Notes: generated from the sequence alone by a model not told the origin. 64,000 nt of DNA from Apostichopus japonicus (GCF_037975245.1 NC_092577.1:14656013-14720012); one strand, 5' to 3'. Counted from the first letter of the stretch, positions 51,801 to 57,600 are shown. Program-made: numbers and translations.

Positions 51801-52219
51801 AATGAACTTGCAAAGAATGTAACGGATGCATCAAGTTGTTAAATAAGAAAGAATTGTTCTTTTAAGTTACAGCTGTAACAGAATGTAGGGCATAATGGTA
51901 ATAGTGGGTAGATATATTAGAATGGTGACCAAATAGCTGAAAGCAGACAATATCAAGTTCCAAACAATCATGAATACACATCATATAAAAATGACGGTTA
52001 TCACCTATCTGTGGGCTCAAGACGACGGTGAATACCCACTGATGACACTTAATGCTTTGAGAAATTGGAAGCTGATTGATGTGACTGTATTATTAACATT
52101 ACACTATGAAACCGCATTCTGCTTAATTTATAAACGAGATTTGTTGTATACAATTATCATTAACGTTCTTTTTTTACGTTATCTTCTTTGTCTCTGTTTT
52201 CTTTTCTTCAAAGGCCCTG
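11870..52219 (+). CDS. putative multi-microexon gene segment
   Basis: Forty-four candidate microexons lie in order on the + strand. The standard pattern is a 25-40-nt pyrimidine-rich tract, an AG (mostly AAG on the left and right, ACAG in the middle), six nucleotides, then GTAAGA. Thirty-eight sites have an intact AG-6 nt-GT layout; three more are 9 or 12 nt; three have a degenerate splice site. All lengths are multiples of three, so inclusion or skipping never shifts the frame. The introns between them are usually 0.8-1.2 kb, and the cassettes share blocks on both sides of the exon, so they arose by serial duplication. I recognise no protein family. Six-nucleotide exons are known singly in animals (for example cardiac troponin T, insect fasciclin I), and schistosome micro-exon genes use many tiny symmetrical exons. 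A serial array of hexanucleotide exons is, as far as I know, not described. Flanking larger exons are not visible, and expression is unproven. Confidence 0.5.
12728..12733 (+). other. candidate microexon 2 (type B), GTTCGG
   Basis: The acceptor is ttttttacaaaag and the donor is GTAAGACATTTC. Frame 0 gives Val-Arg. Confidence 0.5.
13766..13774 (+). other. candidate 9-nt microexon 3 (type C), AGAAGGATG
   Basis: The acceptor is gcctcttttag and the donor GTAGGACC is weaker than most. A second AG at 13769-13770 would leave a 4-nt exon. The 9-nt reading keeps frame and agrees with the sister copy at 17392. Confidence 0.35.
14548..14553 (+). other. candidate microexon 4 (type A), TCACTG
   Basis: It has a good CAG acceptor (tctatcgcag) and donor GTAAGATATC. 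Frame 0 gives Ser-Leu. Confidence 0.5.
15062..15067 (+). other. candidate microexon 5 (type B), TTTCGG
   Basis: The acceptor is ttttacacaag. The donor is GTCAGGCATTTC, with C in place of A at +3, so this site may be weak or dead. Only 301 bp separate it from the next exon. Confidence 0.35.
15363..15368 (+). other. candidate microexon 6 (type A), TCACGG
   Basis: The acceptor is tccctattgaag and the donor is GTAAGAAGTT. Frame 0 gives Ser-Arg. Confidence 0.5.
16332..16337 (+). other. candidate microexon 7 (type B), CTTTGG
   Basis: The acceptor is attttacacaag and the donor is GTAAGACATTTC. Frame 0 gives Leu-Trp. Confidence 0.5.
17392..17400 (+). other. candidate 9-nt microexon 8 (type C), GGAAGAATG
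   Basis: The acceptor is tttttctatgtag and the donor is GTAAGACC. It is the sister of the 13766 site with the same length, which supports 9 nt as a real size class. Confidence 0.45.
18193..18198 (+). other. candidate microexon 9 (type A), TCAGGG
   Basis: The acceptor is ctctattgaag and the donor is GTAAGTAATTTT, close to the animal consensus. Frame 0 gives Ser-Gly. Confidence 0.5.
18540..18545 (+). other. candidate microexon 10 (type A), TCAGGG
   Basis: This is a 347-bp local duplicate of the previous site, with the same acceptor, hexamer and donor. Confidence 0.5.
19292..19297 (+). pseudogene. degenerate microexon (type B), ATACGG
   Basis: The acceptor tttctacacaag is intact but the donor reads ATAAAACATTTC. 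The G of GT is lost, so the cassette should no longer splice. Confidence 0.4.
20221..20226 (+). other. candidate microexon, TTACCG
   Basis: There is a long pyrimidine tract with acceptor tccttaaaag, and donor GTGAGACATTTT. Frame 0 gives Leu-Pro. Confidence 0.45.
21470..21475 (+). other. candidate microexon, ACACGC
   Basis: The acceptor is tttctctatacag and the donor is GTAAGACATTTCA. Frame 0 gives Thr-Arg. Confidence 0.5.
22622..22627 (+). other. candidate microexon, GGACGA
   Basis: The acceptor is tttctctttaacag and the donor is GTAAGACATTTCA. Frame 0 gives Gly-Arg. Confidence 0.5.
22959..22964 (+). other. candidate microexon, ACACGG
   Basis: The acceptor is tttctctgtacag and the donor is GTAAGACATTTCA. 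It lies only 337 bp after the previous one, in a local duplication. Confidence 0.5.
23420..23640. mobile_element. GC-richer insertion, possible transposon fragment
   Basis: This stretch stands out from the AT-rich array by its composition ('gcttccccagggcttctccccctgg' type text) and is absent from sister cassettes. No terminal repeats or ORF identify it. A short (CAT)n follows at about 23660-23677. Confidence 0.3.
24079..24084 (+). other. candidate microexon, ATTATG
   Basis: A long T/C tract ends in acceptor tcttgtaaag and the donor is GTAAGACATTTCA. Frame 0 gives Ile-Met. Confidence 0.5.
24762..24767 (+). other. candidate microexon, TTCTCG
   Basis: The acceptor is ttctctataacag and the donor is GTAAGACATTTT. 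Frame 0 gives Phe-Ser. Confidence 0.5.
25214..25219 (+). other. candidate microexon, ATAAGA
   Basis: The acceptor is tctccttaacag and the donor is GTAAGACATTTCA. In frame 2 it contains TAA, so that frame could not read through this exon. Confidence 0.5.
26096..26167. repeat. (TA)n microsatellite
   Basis: About 72 bp of pure TA repeat. The Ile-Tyr ORFs on both strands come from it. Confidence 0.95.
26168..26575. other. possible retroelement-derived insertion
   Basis: This ~400-bp stretch after the TA tract is not shared with other cassettes. It has more even base composition and an AATAAA (about 26481). It could be a piece of an LTR or other insertion, but no termini or target duplication were found. 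Confidence 0.2.
26731..26736 (+). other. candidate microexon, AATCAG
   Basis: A textbook acceptor, ttttctctttgacag, is followed by donor GTAAGACACTTCA. Frame 0 gives Asn-Gln. Confidence 0.5.
27375..27380 (+). pseudogene. degenerate microexon, TTCCGG
   Basis: The donor GTAAGCACC is good, but the acceptor position reads GAC in place of an AG and the pyrimidine tract is short. It is probably a dead cassette. Confidence 0.25.
28308..28319 (+). pseudogene. degenerate microexon, possibly 12 nt
   Basis: A very long pyrimidine tract (about 28221-28300) ends in tttctaaag, but the canonical donor after six bases is missing. The first GT gives a 12-nt exon with donor GTGATG. It may be decayed or use a weak donor. 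Confidence 0.25.
29031..29036 (+). other. candidate microexon, GAGTTG
   Basis: The acceptor is atttcctctgcag and the donor is GTAAGACACTTT. Frame 0 gives Glu-Leu. Confidence 0.5.
29587..29598 (+). other. candidate 12-nt microexon, ACTTTTGTCAAG
   Basis: Pyrimidine-rich sequence ends in catttag and the donor is GTAAGAAAGTGC. Twelve nucleotides keep frame; frame 0 gives Thr-Phe-Val-Lys. The internal CAAG|GTAAG fits the consensus exon end well. Confidence 0.4.
29688..29740. repeat. imperfect (TA)n tract
   Basis: TA repeats with CATG and TTTATG interruptions precede the first copy of a duplicated cassette. The second copy has a TA tract at the same place (30784-30850). Confidence 0.8.
29741..30783 (+). 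repeat. cassette copy L of a duplicated pair
   Basis: It matches 30851-30998 plus 33461-34310 closely over the full length, beginning at 'ggttttctcgattggcgttg' and ending at 'ggttaggttatttgattttc'. It contains the microexon at 30365 and two 18-bp palindromes (30528-30545 and 30591-30608). Confidence 0.8.
30365..30370 (+). other. candidate microexon, AACCAG
   Basis: A pyrimidine tract is followed by acceptor ctatcaaattaaag and donor GTAAGACATTCC. Frame 0 gives Asn-Gln. Confidence 0.5.
30784..30850. repeat. (TA)n microsatellite
   Basis: TA repeat with one TTTATA interruption, followed by a short CA run, at the junction of the two duplicated cassettes. Confidence 0.9.
31000..31520 (-). pseudogene. 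possible decayed carbohydrate sulfotransferase fragment
   Basis: On the minus strand, 31035-31064 encodes RLDYVGKIET followed by KDD. This resembles the 'YDfvGkfEt..eD' block near the C-terminal part of Golgi carbohydrate sulfotransferases of the HNK-1/chondroitin type (Sulfotransfer_2). Upstream on the same strand are weak matches in the expected order: a 'FTQWSTYF' stretch near 31220 and an Asp-rich, Leu-Phe-Ser stretch near 31390. A hydrophobic MKIAFVVTFHILV start lies near 31520 and is followed by a stop. Stops and frame changes separate all parts, so it cannot make a protein. Only the first motif is persuasive, so the call is tentative. Confidence 0.35.
32402..32608. repeat. CpG-rich 12-bp minisatellite
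   Basis: About 17 units of a 12-bp motif of the form (C/A)NAACGCRRCGY. A higher-order pattern of about six units (72 bp) is visible because the order 'cacacgcagcgt, ataacgcaacgt' recurs. Each unit has about two CpGs in an AT-rich neighbourhood. Because 12 is a multiple of three and lacks stops, several frames stay open; the Ala-rich minus-strand ORFs are by-products. Confidence 0.85.
33936..33941 (+). other. candidate microexon, AACTAG
   Basis: The acceptor is ctatcaaataaaag and the donor is GTAAGGCATTCC. It is the counterpart of 30365 with two base changes. In frame 0 it reads Asn-stop, so either this cassette is dead or the array is not read in frame 0. Confidence 0.4.
34914..34919 (+). 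other. candidate microexon R1, TCAGTG
   Basis: The acceptor is tcatcataaaag and the donor is GTAAGACATG. Frame 0 gives Ser-Val. Confidence 0.55.
35725..35730 (+). other. candidate microexon R2, TCAGTG
   Basis: It has the same hexamer and donor as R1. The acceptor is tagtcataaaag. Confidence 0.55.
36548..36553 (+). other. candidate microexon R3, ACCATC
   Basis: The acceptor is cttcataaaag and the donor is GTAAGACATTTC. Frame 0 gives Thr-Ile. Confidence 0.55.
37532..37537 (+). other. candidate microexon R4, GCTGTC
   Basis: The acceptor is ttttcataaaag and the donor is GTAAGACATTTC. Frame 0 gives Ala-Val. Confidence 0.55.
38518..38523 (+). other. candidate microexon R5, CCCCTG
   Basis: The acceptor is the A-rich variant cttcttcaaaaaag and the donor is GTAAGACATTTC. 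Frame 0 gives Pro-Leu. Confidence 0.55.
39506..39511 (+). other. candidate microexon R6, GCTATC
   Basis: The acceptor is cttcataaaag. The donor GTAAGCCATTTC is the only one of the 19 that departs from GTAAGACAT. Frame 0 gives Ala-Ile. Confidence 0.5.
40490..40495 (+). other. candidate microexon R7, GCTATG
   Basis: The acceptor is ttttcataaaag and the donor is GTAAGACATTTC. Frame 0 gives Ala-Met. Confidence 0.55.
41475..41480 (+). other. candidate microexon R8, GCTATG
   Basis: Its whole cassette is almost identical to that of R7, so it is probably a very recent duplicate. Confidence 0.55.
42463..42468 (+). other. candidate microexon R9, CCCTTG
   Basis: The acceptor is the A-rich variant cttcttcaaaaaag and the donor is GTAAGACATTTC. 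Frame 0 gives Pro-Leu. Confidence 0.55.
43452..43457 (+). other. candidate microexon R10, GCTATG
   Basis: The acceptor is ttttcataaaag and the donor is GTAAGACATTTC. Frame 0 gives Ala-Met. Confidence 0.55.
44437..44442 (+). other. candidate microexon R11, GCTGTC
   Basis: The acceptor is ttttcataaaag and the donor is GTAAGACATTTC. Frame 0 gives Ala-Val. Confidence 0.55.
45291..45296 (+). other. candidate microexon R12, GCTGTC
   Basis: The cassette has lost about 130 bp upstream, near 45155, yet the splice signals are intact. Confidence 0.55.
46274..46279 (+). other. candidate microexon R13, ACTATG
   Basis: The acceptor is ttttcataaaag and the donor is GTAAGACATTTC. Frame 0 gives Thr-Met. 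Confidence 0.55.
47260..47265 (+). other. candidate microexon R14, GCTTTC
   Basis: The acceptor is cttaataaaag and the donor is GTAAGACATTTC. Frame 0 gives Ala-Phe. Confidence 0.55.
48243..48248 (+). other. candidate microexon R15, CCGGTG
   Basis: The acceptor is the A-rich variant ttcaaaaaaaag and the donor is GTAAGACATTTC. An internal GTGGTA gives a possible second GT three bases earlier. Frame 0 gives Pro-Val. Confidence 0.5.
49233..49238 (+). other. candidate microexon R16, GCTATG
   Basis: The acceptor is ttttcataaaag and the donor is GTAAGACATTTC. Frame 0 gives Ala-Met. Confidence 0.55.
50226..50231 (+). other. candidate microexon R17, ACCCTC
   Basis: The acceptor is cttcataaaag and the donor is GTAAGACATTTC. 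Frame 0 gives Thr-Leu. Together with R16 it makes a TGA across the junction in frame 2. Confidence 0.55.
51227..51232 (+). other. candidate microexon R18, GCTGTC
   Basis: The acceptor is ttttcataaaag and the donor is GTAAGACATTTA. Frame 0 gives Ala-Val. Confidence 0.55.
52214..52219 (+). other. candidate microexon R19, GCCCTG
   Basis: The acceptor is ttttcttcaaag and the donor is GTAAGACATTTC. Frame 0 gives Ala-Leu. It is the last one found; the array ends about 490 bp later. Confidence 0.55.
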
Positions 52220-52712
52220 GTAAGACATTTCATTACTATCTTAATACTTACATTGACATTCTTGCAGTAGCTGCAGAAACAGGCTAGTACATGAAGTGAA
52301 GATAACATCCGTTGAGATCGTGATGCCAATGAAATAGTTATACAATAATTGAACATTCAACCTATGAAAAAGGTTTTCATGAACAGGTATCAAACCTATT
52401 CAAACAAGTTGCGAAATAATATGTACAATGTATTTGAATTGTAACGAGTTATTAAATGCACAATACAGATTAAACAGTTTTACAGTCATGAAGCTAAAAA
52501 AAAATGTGATCACTTCTTAAACTGTTGGTGCCCACAATTCCTAATTCCTTCATACGGGTCTAGTTTATGTCCAAATAAAACCTTTAGCTGTGATCTACTG
52601 TATATCTCAAGTAGTAATAAAATAAACCTGCCAAGAATGTTTATCTACTGATGACACTTAATGCTTTGAAAAATAGATAGCTGATTGATGTGACTGTATT
52701 TATATCAGTATA

Positions 52713-54120
52713 TTCTGATCTATTTTTTTAATTCATTTGTATGTTTGCTCCACATTTGGCTGTCGTAGCGGCAGTTTTGTCAATAAAAAACCTCCAAAAA
52801 ACAAAACGTATGCTACAATGTGGGGAGTTTCCTTGCTATTATATTTCGAATCAAAGTTACAGTCCTTAAAACATAATTTCAAGTTTTGATCGTCAACAGG
52901 ACAAAATTCCTTAAAGTACGTAAATATTTGATATGCATACACAGAAAACACACCATCTACGGACGGTTAATGAGACATGTTATGCATGCGTTACTGATAA
53001 ATGTAATCAGTATTACTTAATTATGTATCATCTCTAAAGTCATAGGCGCTTCCATACAACGTTACTTCAAATTTTTGCTATCACTTTCTCTGTGACGAAA
53101 AAGGTTTAATCAGCAGCAAGGATGCCTCATTAATGCATCCTTGGATCAAGTCAAACATGAAGGTGCAACATTGAAACACAGTACACTAAATTACATATTT
53201 TCGCTAGACCGAATTTGCAAGCGAAATACTAGATCCGGTTTTCTTTGTTAAAATTTTATACTTTCTATCTTTAAACTTTATATCTGATTAGTGTAATTAT
53301 TGATTTCAAAATAGTCAAACATCTTTTCACTTATTTTGTTCTTCCGTCCCCACTCATTCTCACATTCTGTCCCCTCCGACATCGCACTCTCTTTTAGTGT
53401 TACTTGAACATAAAGTTTCGTTATCAGTGCAACTGTCGCTTTAAATCTTTCATTTTAGGGTAAATGGGACTAGCCATACAGCCTGCCCGGTTCTGAATTA
53501 CAACTACTGTATACATCATCGAATCGGAACTTGGATTTAACTTTCAATTATCGAAATAATTATGAGATAGTCATATAGTATAGAAAATTTACATGGCCGA
53601 GATATGTTGAACAAAATGGGATTATGCAGGAGGGGTAATAATGGTTATGGGGTTAAATGAATATATTAATATAATATGTATTGTCATTATAGTCATGAAA
53701 GGTACCTCCTGTCAGAATTGCTGTTAATACCTTTAAAAACATAAAATTAAAATTAACTGATCGTCTTCTTTTATTGAAGCTTTATTGATGCATTGTCTGT
53801 TTTGGAGTAGTTGATTATGTTACTTCATTAGTCTGATAAACTAAACATCACAAATCACGAATAATGTCTTCTTTTGTTCTTATTATGGTTTCGTTTGGGA
53901 TACAAGCAATTTCTTAGTATTTCAAACGTCTGGCACAGGCTGAGTTAGTCACAATATAAGTATTAAATTAGTTGAGAGGTACGGGTTGTGTGAGAAGAGG
54001 GGAGCTTTCGTCTGCGCAAAAGTTTGCACCCGAACAATATGAAATGTGCCAATAGCATGAGTGGCGTCATTTTCGTTTAAAATGTGGACTCCAAGAACTG
54101 CAAAACCGAAGAGCTCTCAT
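52713..54120. other. non-coding DNA after the array
   Basis: No supported gene. The minus-strand ORF at 52733-52951 has no recognisable domain. No continuation of the cassette family and no obvious terminal exon of the microexon gene could be found. Confidence 0.4.
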
Positions 54121-54430
54121 CTTGAATAATACAACGCTTTGAATAAATATATAAATGATACAGAACGAGGTAGGTTTTAATGATGCACAGAACCAGGTAC
54201 GTATTAATGATGCACAGATACTTAGCTTAGTATTAATGATACACATATAGGGGTAAATATTAGAAAAAACATGTACAAAGGCATTGTTAACAGTAATAAT
54301 ACCCTGGATTGCTAATGTTACACAGAATAAAAGGAAAATATTAAACACAGAGACAGGGGTAAAATCGGTGATAGATAGTAAGGGGTTAATATTAATGACA
54401 TAAAGACACCAATAACAATGATAGATACAC
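54121..54430. repeat. decayed repeat related to the 60-kb minisatellite
   Basis: Several copies of an '(a/g)gggtaaatatta...aatgatacaca' type motif spaced about 35-60 bp apart. The words 'gggtaaata' and 'aatgatac' are those of the 54-bp array at 60.2-62.85 kb, so both may come from one ancestral repeat. Confidence 0.5.
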
Positions 54431-55370
54431 TACACCGCATCGAGGCTTGACCAGAAATTAAAACAAGATTGCCAAGATGGATTTCTTACGGTGTGGGGCA
54501 ACTTCATCTTGAATGGGGGGGGGGGGGAGTATAAACAAGATTTGTTTTTTAGAAGTTCCCAGCGGCCTAGAACCAGCTTCGATTCATTTTTCATGTAGTT
54601 GTTTGTAAAATTTGCTAAGCTTTACTAGGCCTAGCCTAGTCCAATTTTGTGCTTGCATTCTTCATTGGTACTTTTTTGGAGCCTATATATTTTTCTCTTT
54701 CTTTCTTTTGCTCAATTTATATTGAGCGGCTTGGCCACACAAAATTATACAGAAAATGATTGAAAAGCGTAATATTACTCACGGAAAATATTGTAAATAC
54801 TCCGATACAATGTTGTTCAATGTCCATACAAATATATTGTTATTCCATACAAAGCTTACGTAACTCCTTACGTACACAAGTTAGCAGACAGCAAAAAAAA
54901 ATGACATATAGTTAGCGACGTGGTCTGTAAATAATGCAAACTCTACAGATGGGATATTGAGAGATGGGATATGGAGAGAATATGACAAAAACAAATTCCA
55001 GTTTGTAGAACCAGTTGCGTTTAACCTGGGTCGAAATATAATTTGCTTTGCCTTTAATACATTTATTTTTAAAAACAATCAATATCCTCTGAGATATCCA
55101 TGACAATCTTTCCAAAATTCTAAATACCTAATGGCAGACACTGTAAAAACATCGATTTAAACCATACTGTATTTTGATGAGTTTGTGGTACTTAATCAAT
55201 ACAAGAAAATGGTGGGTCTGATTCAATTTTCCTGTAATAACTTTGCCTGTTAAAGGATTTTTCCACTGACAATTGGCCTCACGTAATTAGTTCCCTGTGT
55301 GAAGACTTAAATATTTTAAAAAGTGAAGGAATAGTTGTAGTTAACCACAATCTTAATCTAATATTTCATT
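54431..55370. other. non-coding DNA
   Basis: It contains a 13-bp G run (54515-54527) and no supported gene. Two overlapping minus-strand ORFs near 54881-55115 lack recognisable domains. Confidence 0.4.
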
Positions 55371-55374
55371 GCAG

Positions 55375-57600
55375 GGGATAATTTAGGATCCCATTTTCTT
55401 GGTGGATTTTAAATTGGAAAAGGAATTTCGAGTCAAGCTCAATGAAAACTAAAAGATAATCACAGTTAAGGAATCAGATGATATTGTCAAAGTAATTCAG
55501 GAAGCTATTGGGACAAGTCAGGCACACATTTTTTTACAAAATTACGACAAGGAGTGGGATGTTTGGATTGATGTTACTAGTTTTGAGCAAATACCTCATA
55601 GAACTGTTTTGACCGGTATGATAAAATTCCCCTGAAACTATTGATATTTCTCTAAATAATGGTAAAATCGAAGTATTAAAATCAGATGATTCCTCAACCA
55701 GCTCAGGGGAGATGATTGTAGGTTCGACTCTCCCTAGTCTAAAACGAAAGCGGCCAGATAAATTTGTCATTCCAGACAAAATGTTTCTCATAACTAAAAT
55801 AGGCATTGCAAAATGAGAGACATCTCTTTGGGATGAAAGAAGGGAACTGCTGGATGTAATTGCAAATGAACTTTCAAAATATACAGATAATCCAACTAAA
55901 GTTGAAAGGAAACAAACTGCTCTAGAGCTGATTTAAAAAAAAGTCCCTAAAAGAGATATCGGGCAGTGGTACAGATGGATGGAAGGAAATAATGTGAGGG
56001 GAGCCAAGAATATGAGCAGTCCATCAACTAGTAATATAAGGAAACAGAGTATTTCACCAAGAACGTTTGCAACACAGAACCAGTAATAATAGTTTTAACT
56101 GCCTTGTCATGCCTTATCACACAAGGTGATCATGGTGAGTATATGATACACATTTATTTTGATGCCAATCTCATGAATGGTAATAAGTTAGAAGGGCTTA
56201 GAACAAGTCCTTTAAAATATTGATTTTTTGGCAATTGTTTACCTGATTACAATCACACTTGTCACTGGTAAAGAATTAGGGTCCACATTTGGTTGTTATG
56301 AACAGCTGAATGAATATTCATAAAGCGACATACATTGGCTTGCAATTGCGCTATCTCAACAATTATAAGGAGGATTGAAGGCATACTTGATTTTATTTAG
56401 CTCATATCATGCATTTTGATTAGTGTGTCGTGCACACACTCGTTGTGATCACAACTGGTCCAAAAGTATTTGATGACATTGGTAGAAAGTAGGGGACATG
56501 TAGTTGCATATTTGGTATGATTATAAATAGTAATAGTTTACAAGGTGAGTTTGAATAAAAATGAGCAGTTTGGAAAATGAGGTCAGTAGTAAACAGGGAA
56601 TACTTTACACATTTGATTGTTCTTGCGAATGATCGTGCGCCTTAGAAGATAAGGCCTGTATGTAAGACTAATGATGATAACTTTCCTTTTGCAGTAGGCA
56701 AAGCGAGGAGAGGTAAACTGCAGTCCAACGCTTCCTGATGGAGAAGATGGCAAAACTGTTAAAGAGGATGTGGAGGTTATGCACAAAGAATGGAAGAATG
56801 CCACTCCAAACATAGCTATAATGACACGAAGAATGGAAATAACTTATTCTCAAATACGTCAGTTAATTAACTCCAAGCCACTGGTTGTCCAAATCCAACG
56901 AGGTTTATCCTGCATTGCTTCACCAAGTAAACTTGGAAATTAATTAAAGTACCTTACAGACACAGAACTTTACAGAACCTTCCAAGCCTCCTTGACCAAG
57001 GTAGCAAGCAAAACCCTATCACAAGCCAGAAGCAAGCCAAGAAATCAGCCTACAATGGTGAAACACTTGCAGATTGAGAACAAGACTTTTGCTACCCTTT
57101 TTTCCTTCCCAATGTACTTGGAATGACAGTTAAGTCAAAGTTTACGAGGTGAGGATTTTTTTGTGCTTGATTTGCTGCTCTTACAACTTGTTACAGACTA
57201 TAAAATTATTGAAATACCAATCCTGTGATGGAAACCCCTTAGTTGACTCATTGTACTGAAAACTATCCAAAAAAAGTACTTTGAAAAGCCATTTGGGAAA
57301 TTGGGCATCTGAGTTTCAGTTTACCTCCCAACCCCTTTACCAACCCACAATTGGTCTTATAATCTACTTCGTTGGTTACTTAATGGCTAGCCTTAAATCA
57401 ACAATTGTGTTACTAACATGAATGTATAAAACTAGAGTTCTGAGACAAATGATTTTGTTTTTTCCTTTTGCAGTAAGAGACAAGAACAGGTTACATTGGG
57501 GACGCAGCTGAAAATGTAGATCGATCCATTGCTTGCGGTTATTGGAGATGTGAGGAAGCCAAAGTGTTGTTATGTTGTTTTGCTTAAACAACCGTTGTTC
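55375..57600 (+). pseudogene. decayed intron-bearing gene, SAMD3-like family
   Basis: Three blocks look like exons. Block 1 (55375-56084, after ttcattgcag) reads through KVIQEAIGTSQAHIFLQNYD, then KEWDVWIDVTSFEQIP, then a Ser-rich stretch ending LPSLKRKRPDKFVIP, then RRELLDVIANELSKY and GQWYRWMEG. Block 2 (56695-57148, after cttttgcag, donor GTGAGG) reads KRGEVNCSPTLPDGEDGKTV then NIAIMTRRMEITYSQIRQLI. Block 3 starts after cttttgcag at 57474 and is unclear. The order of a ubiquitin-like start, a basic linker, a helical region and a KRGEVN.LP block fits the multicopy 'SAMD3-like' proteins of fish and invertebrates. In-frame stops at about 55450, 55633, 55815 and 55935 plus a frameshift show that it is dead. 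Retained intron signals suggest an unprocessed duplicate. Confidence 0.45.

Larger units (their letters stand above)
34311..52712 (+). repeat. homogenised ~985-bp tandem array of microexon cassettes
   Basis: Nineteen cassettes with one microexon each. Spacing is 983-1001 bp for most; 811 and 823 bp for the two leftmost intervals, which lack a ~170-bp block; and 854 bp before the 45291 exon, where about 130 bp is deleted near 45155. The copies are very similar over the whole unit. Shared landmarks in order are 'ccaccaccattaagtaaac', a GTTACAGCTGTAAC palindrome, 'cacatcatataaaaatgacgg', 'gatcccgcatgctgatt', the pyrimidine tract, the microexon, and 'acatgaagtgaagataacat'. The last copy is diverged and truncated at about 52712. 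Minus-strand ORFs of 60-95 codons recur in many copies only because the DNA recurs. Confidence 0.9.

Noticed and set aside
34311-52712. Possibility that the array is a plain satellite with chance splice motifs
   Set aside because: Rejected as the leading idea because the same AG-6 nt-GTAAGA layout persists in strongly diverged cassettes from 11 to 34 kb. It stays the main alternative until transcripts are checked.
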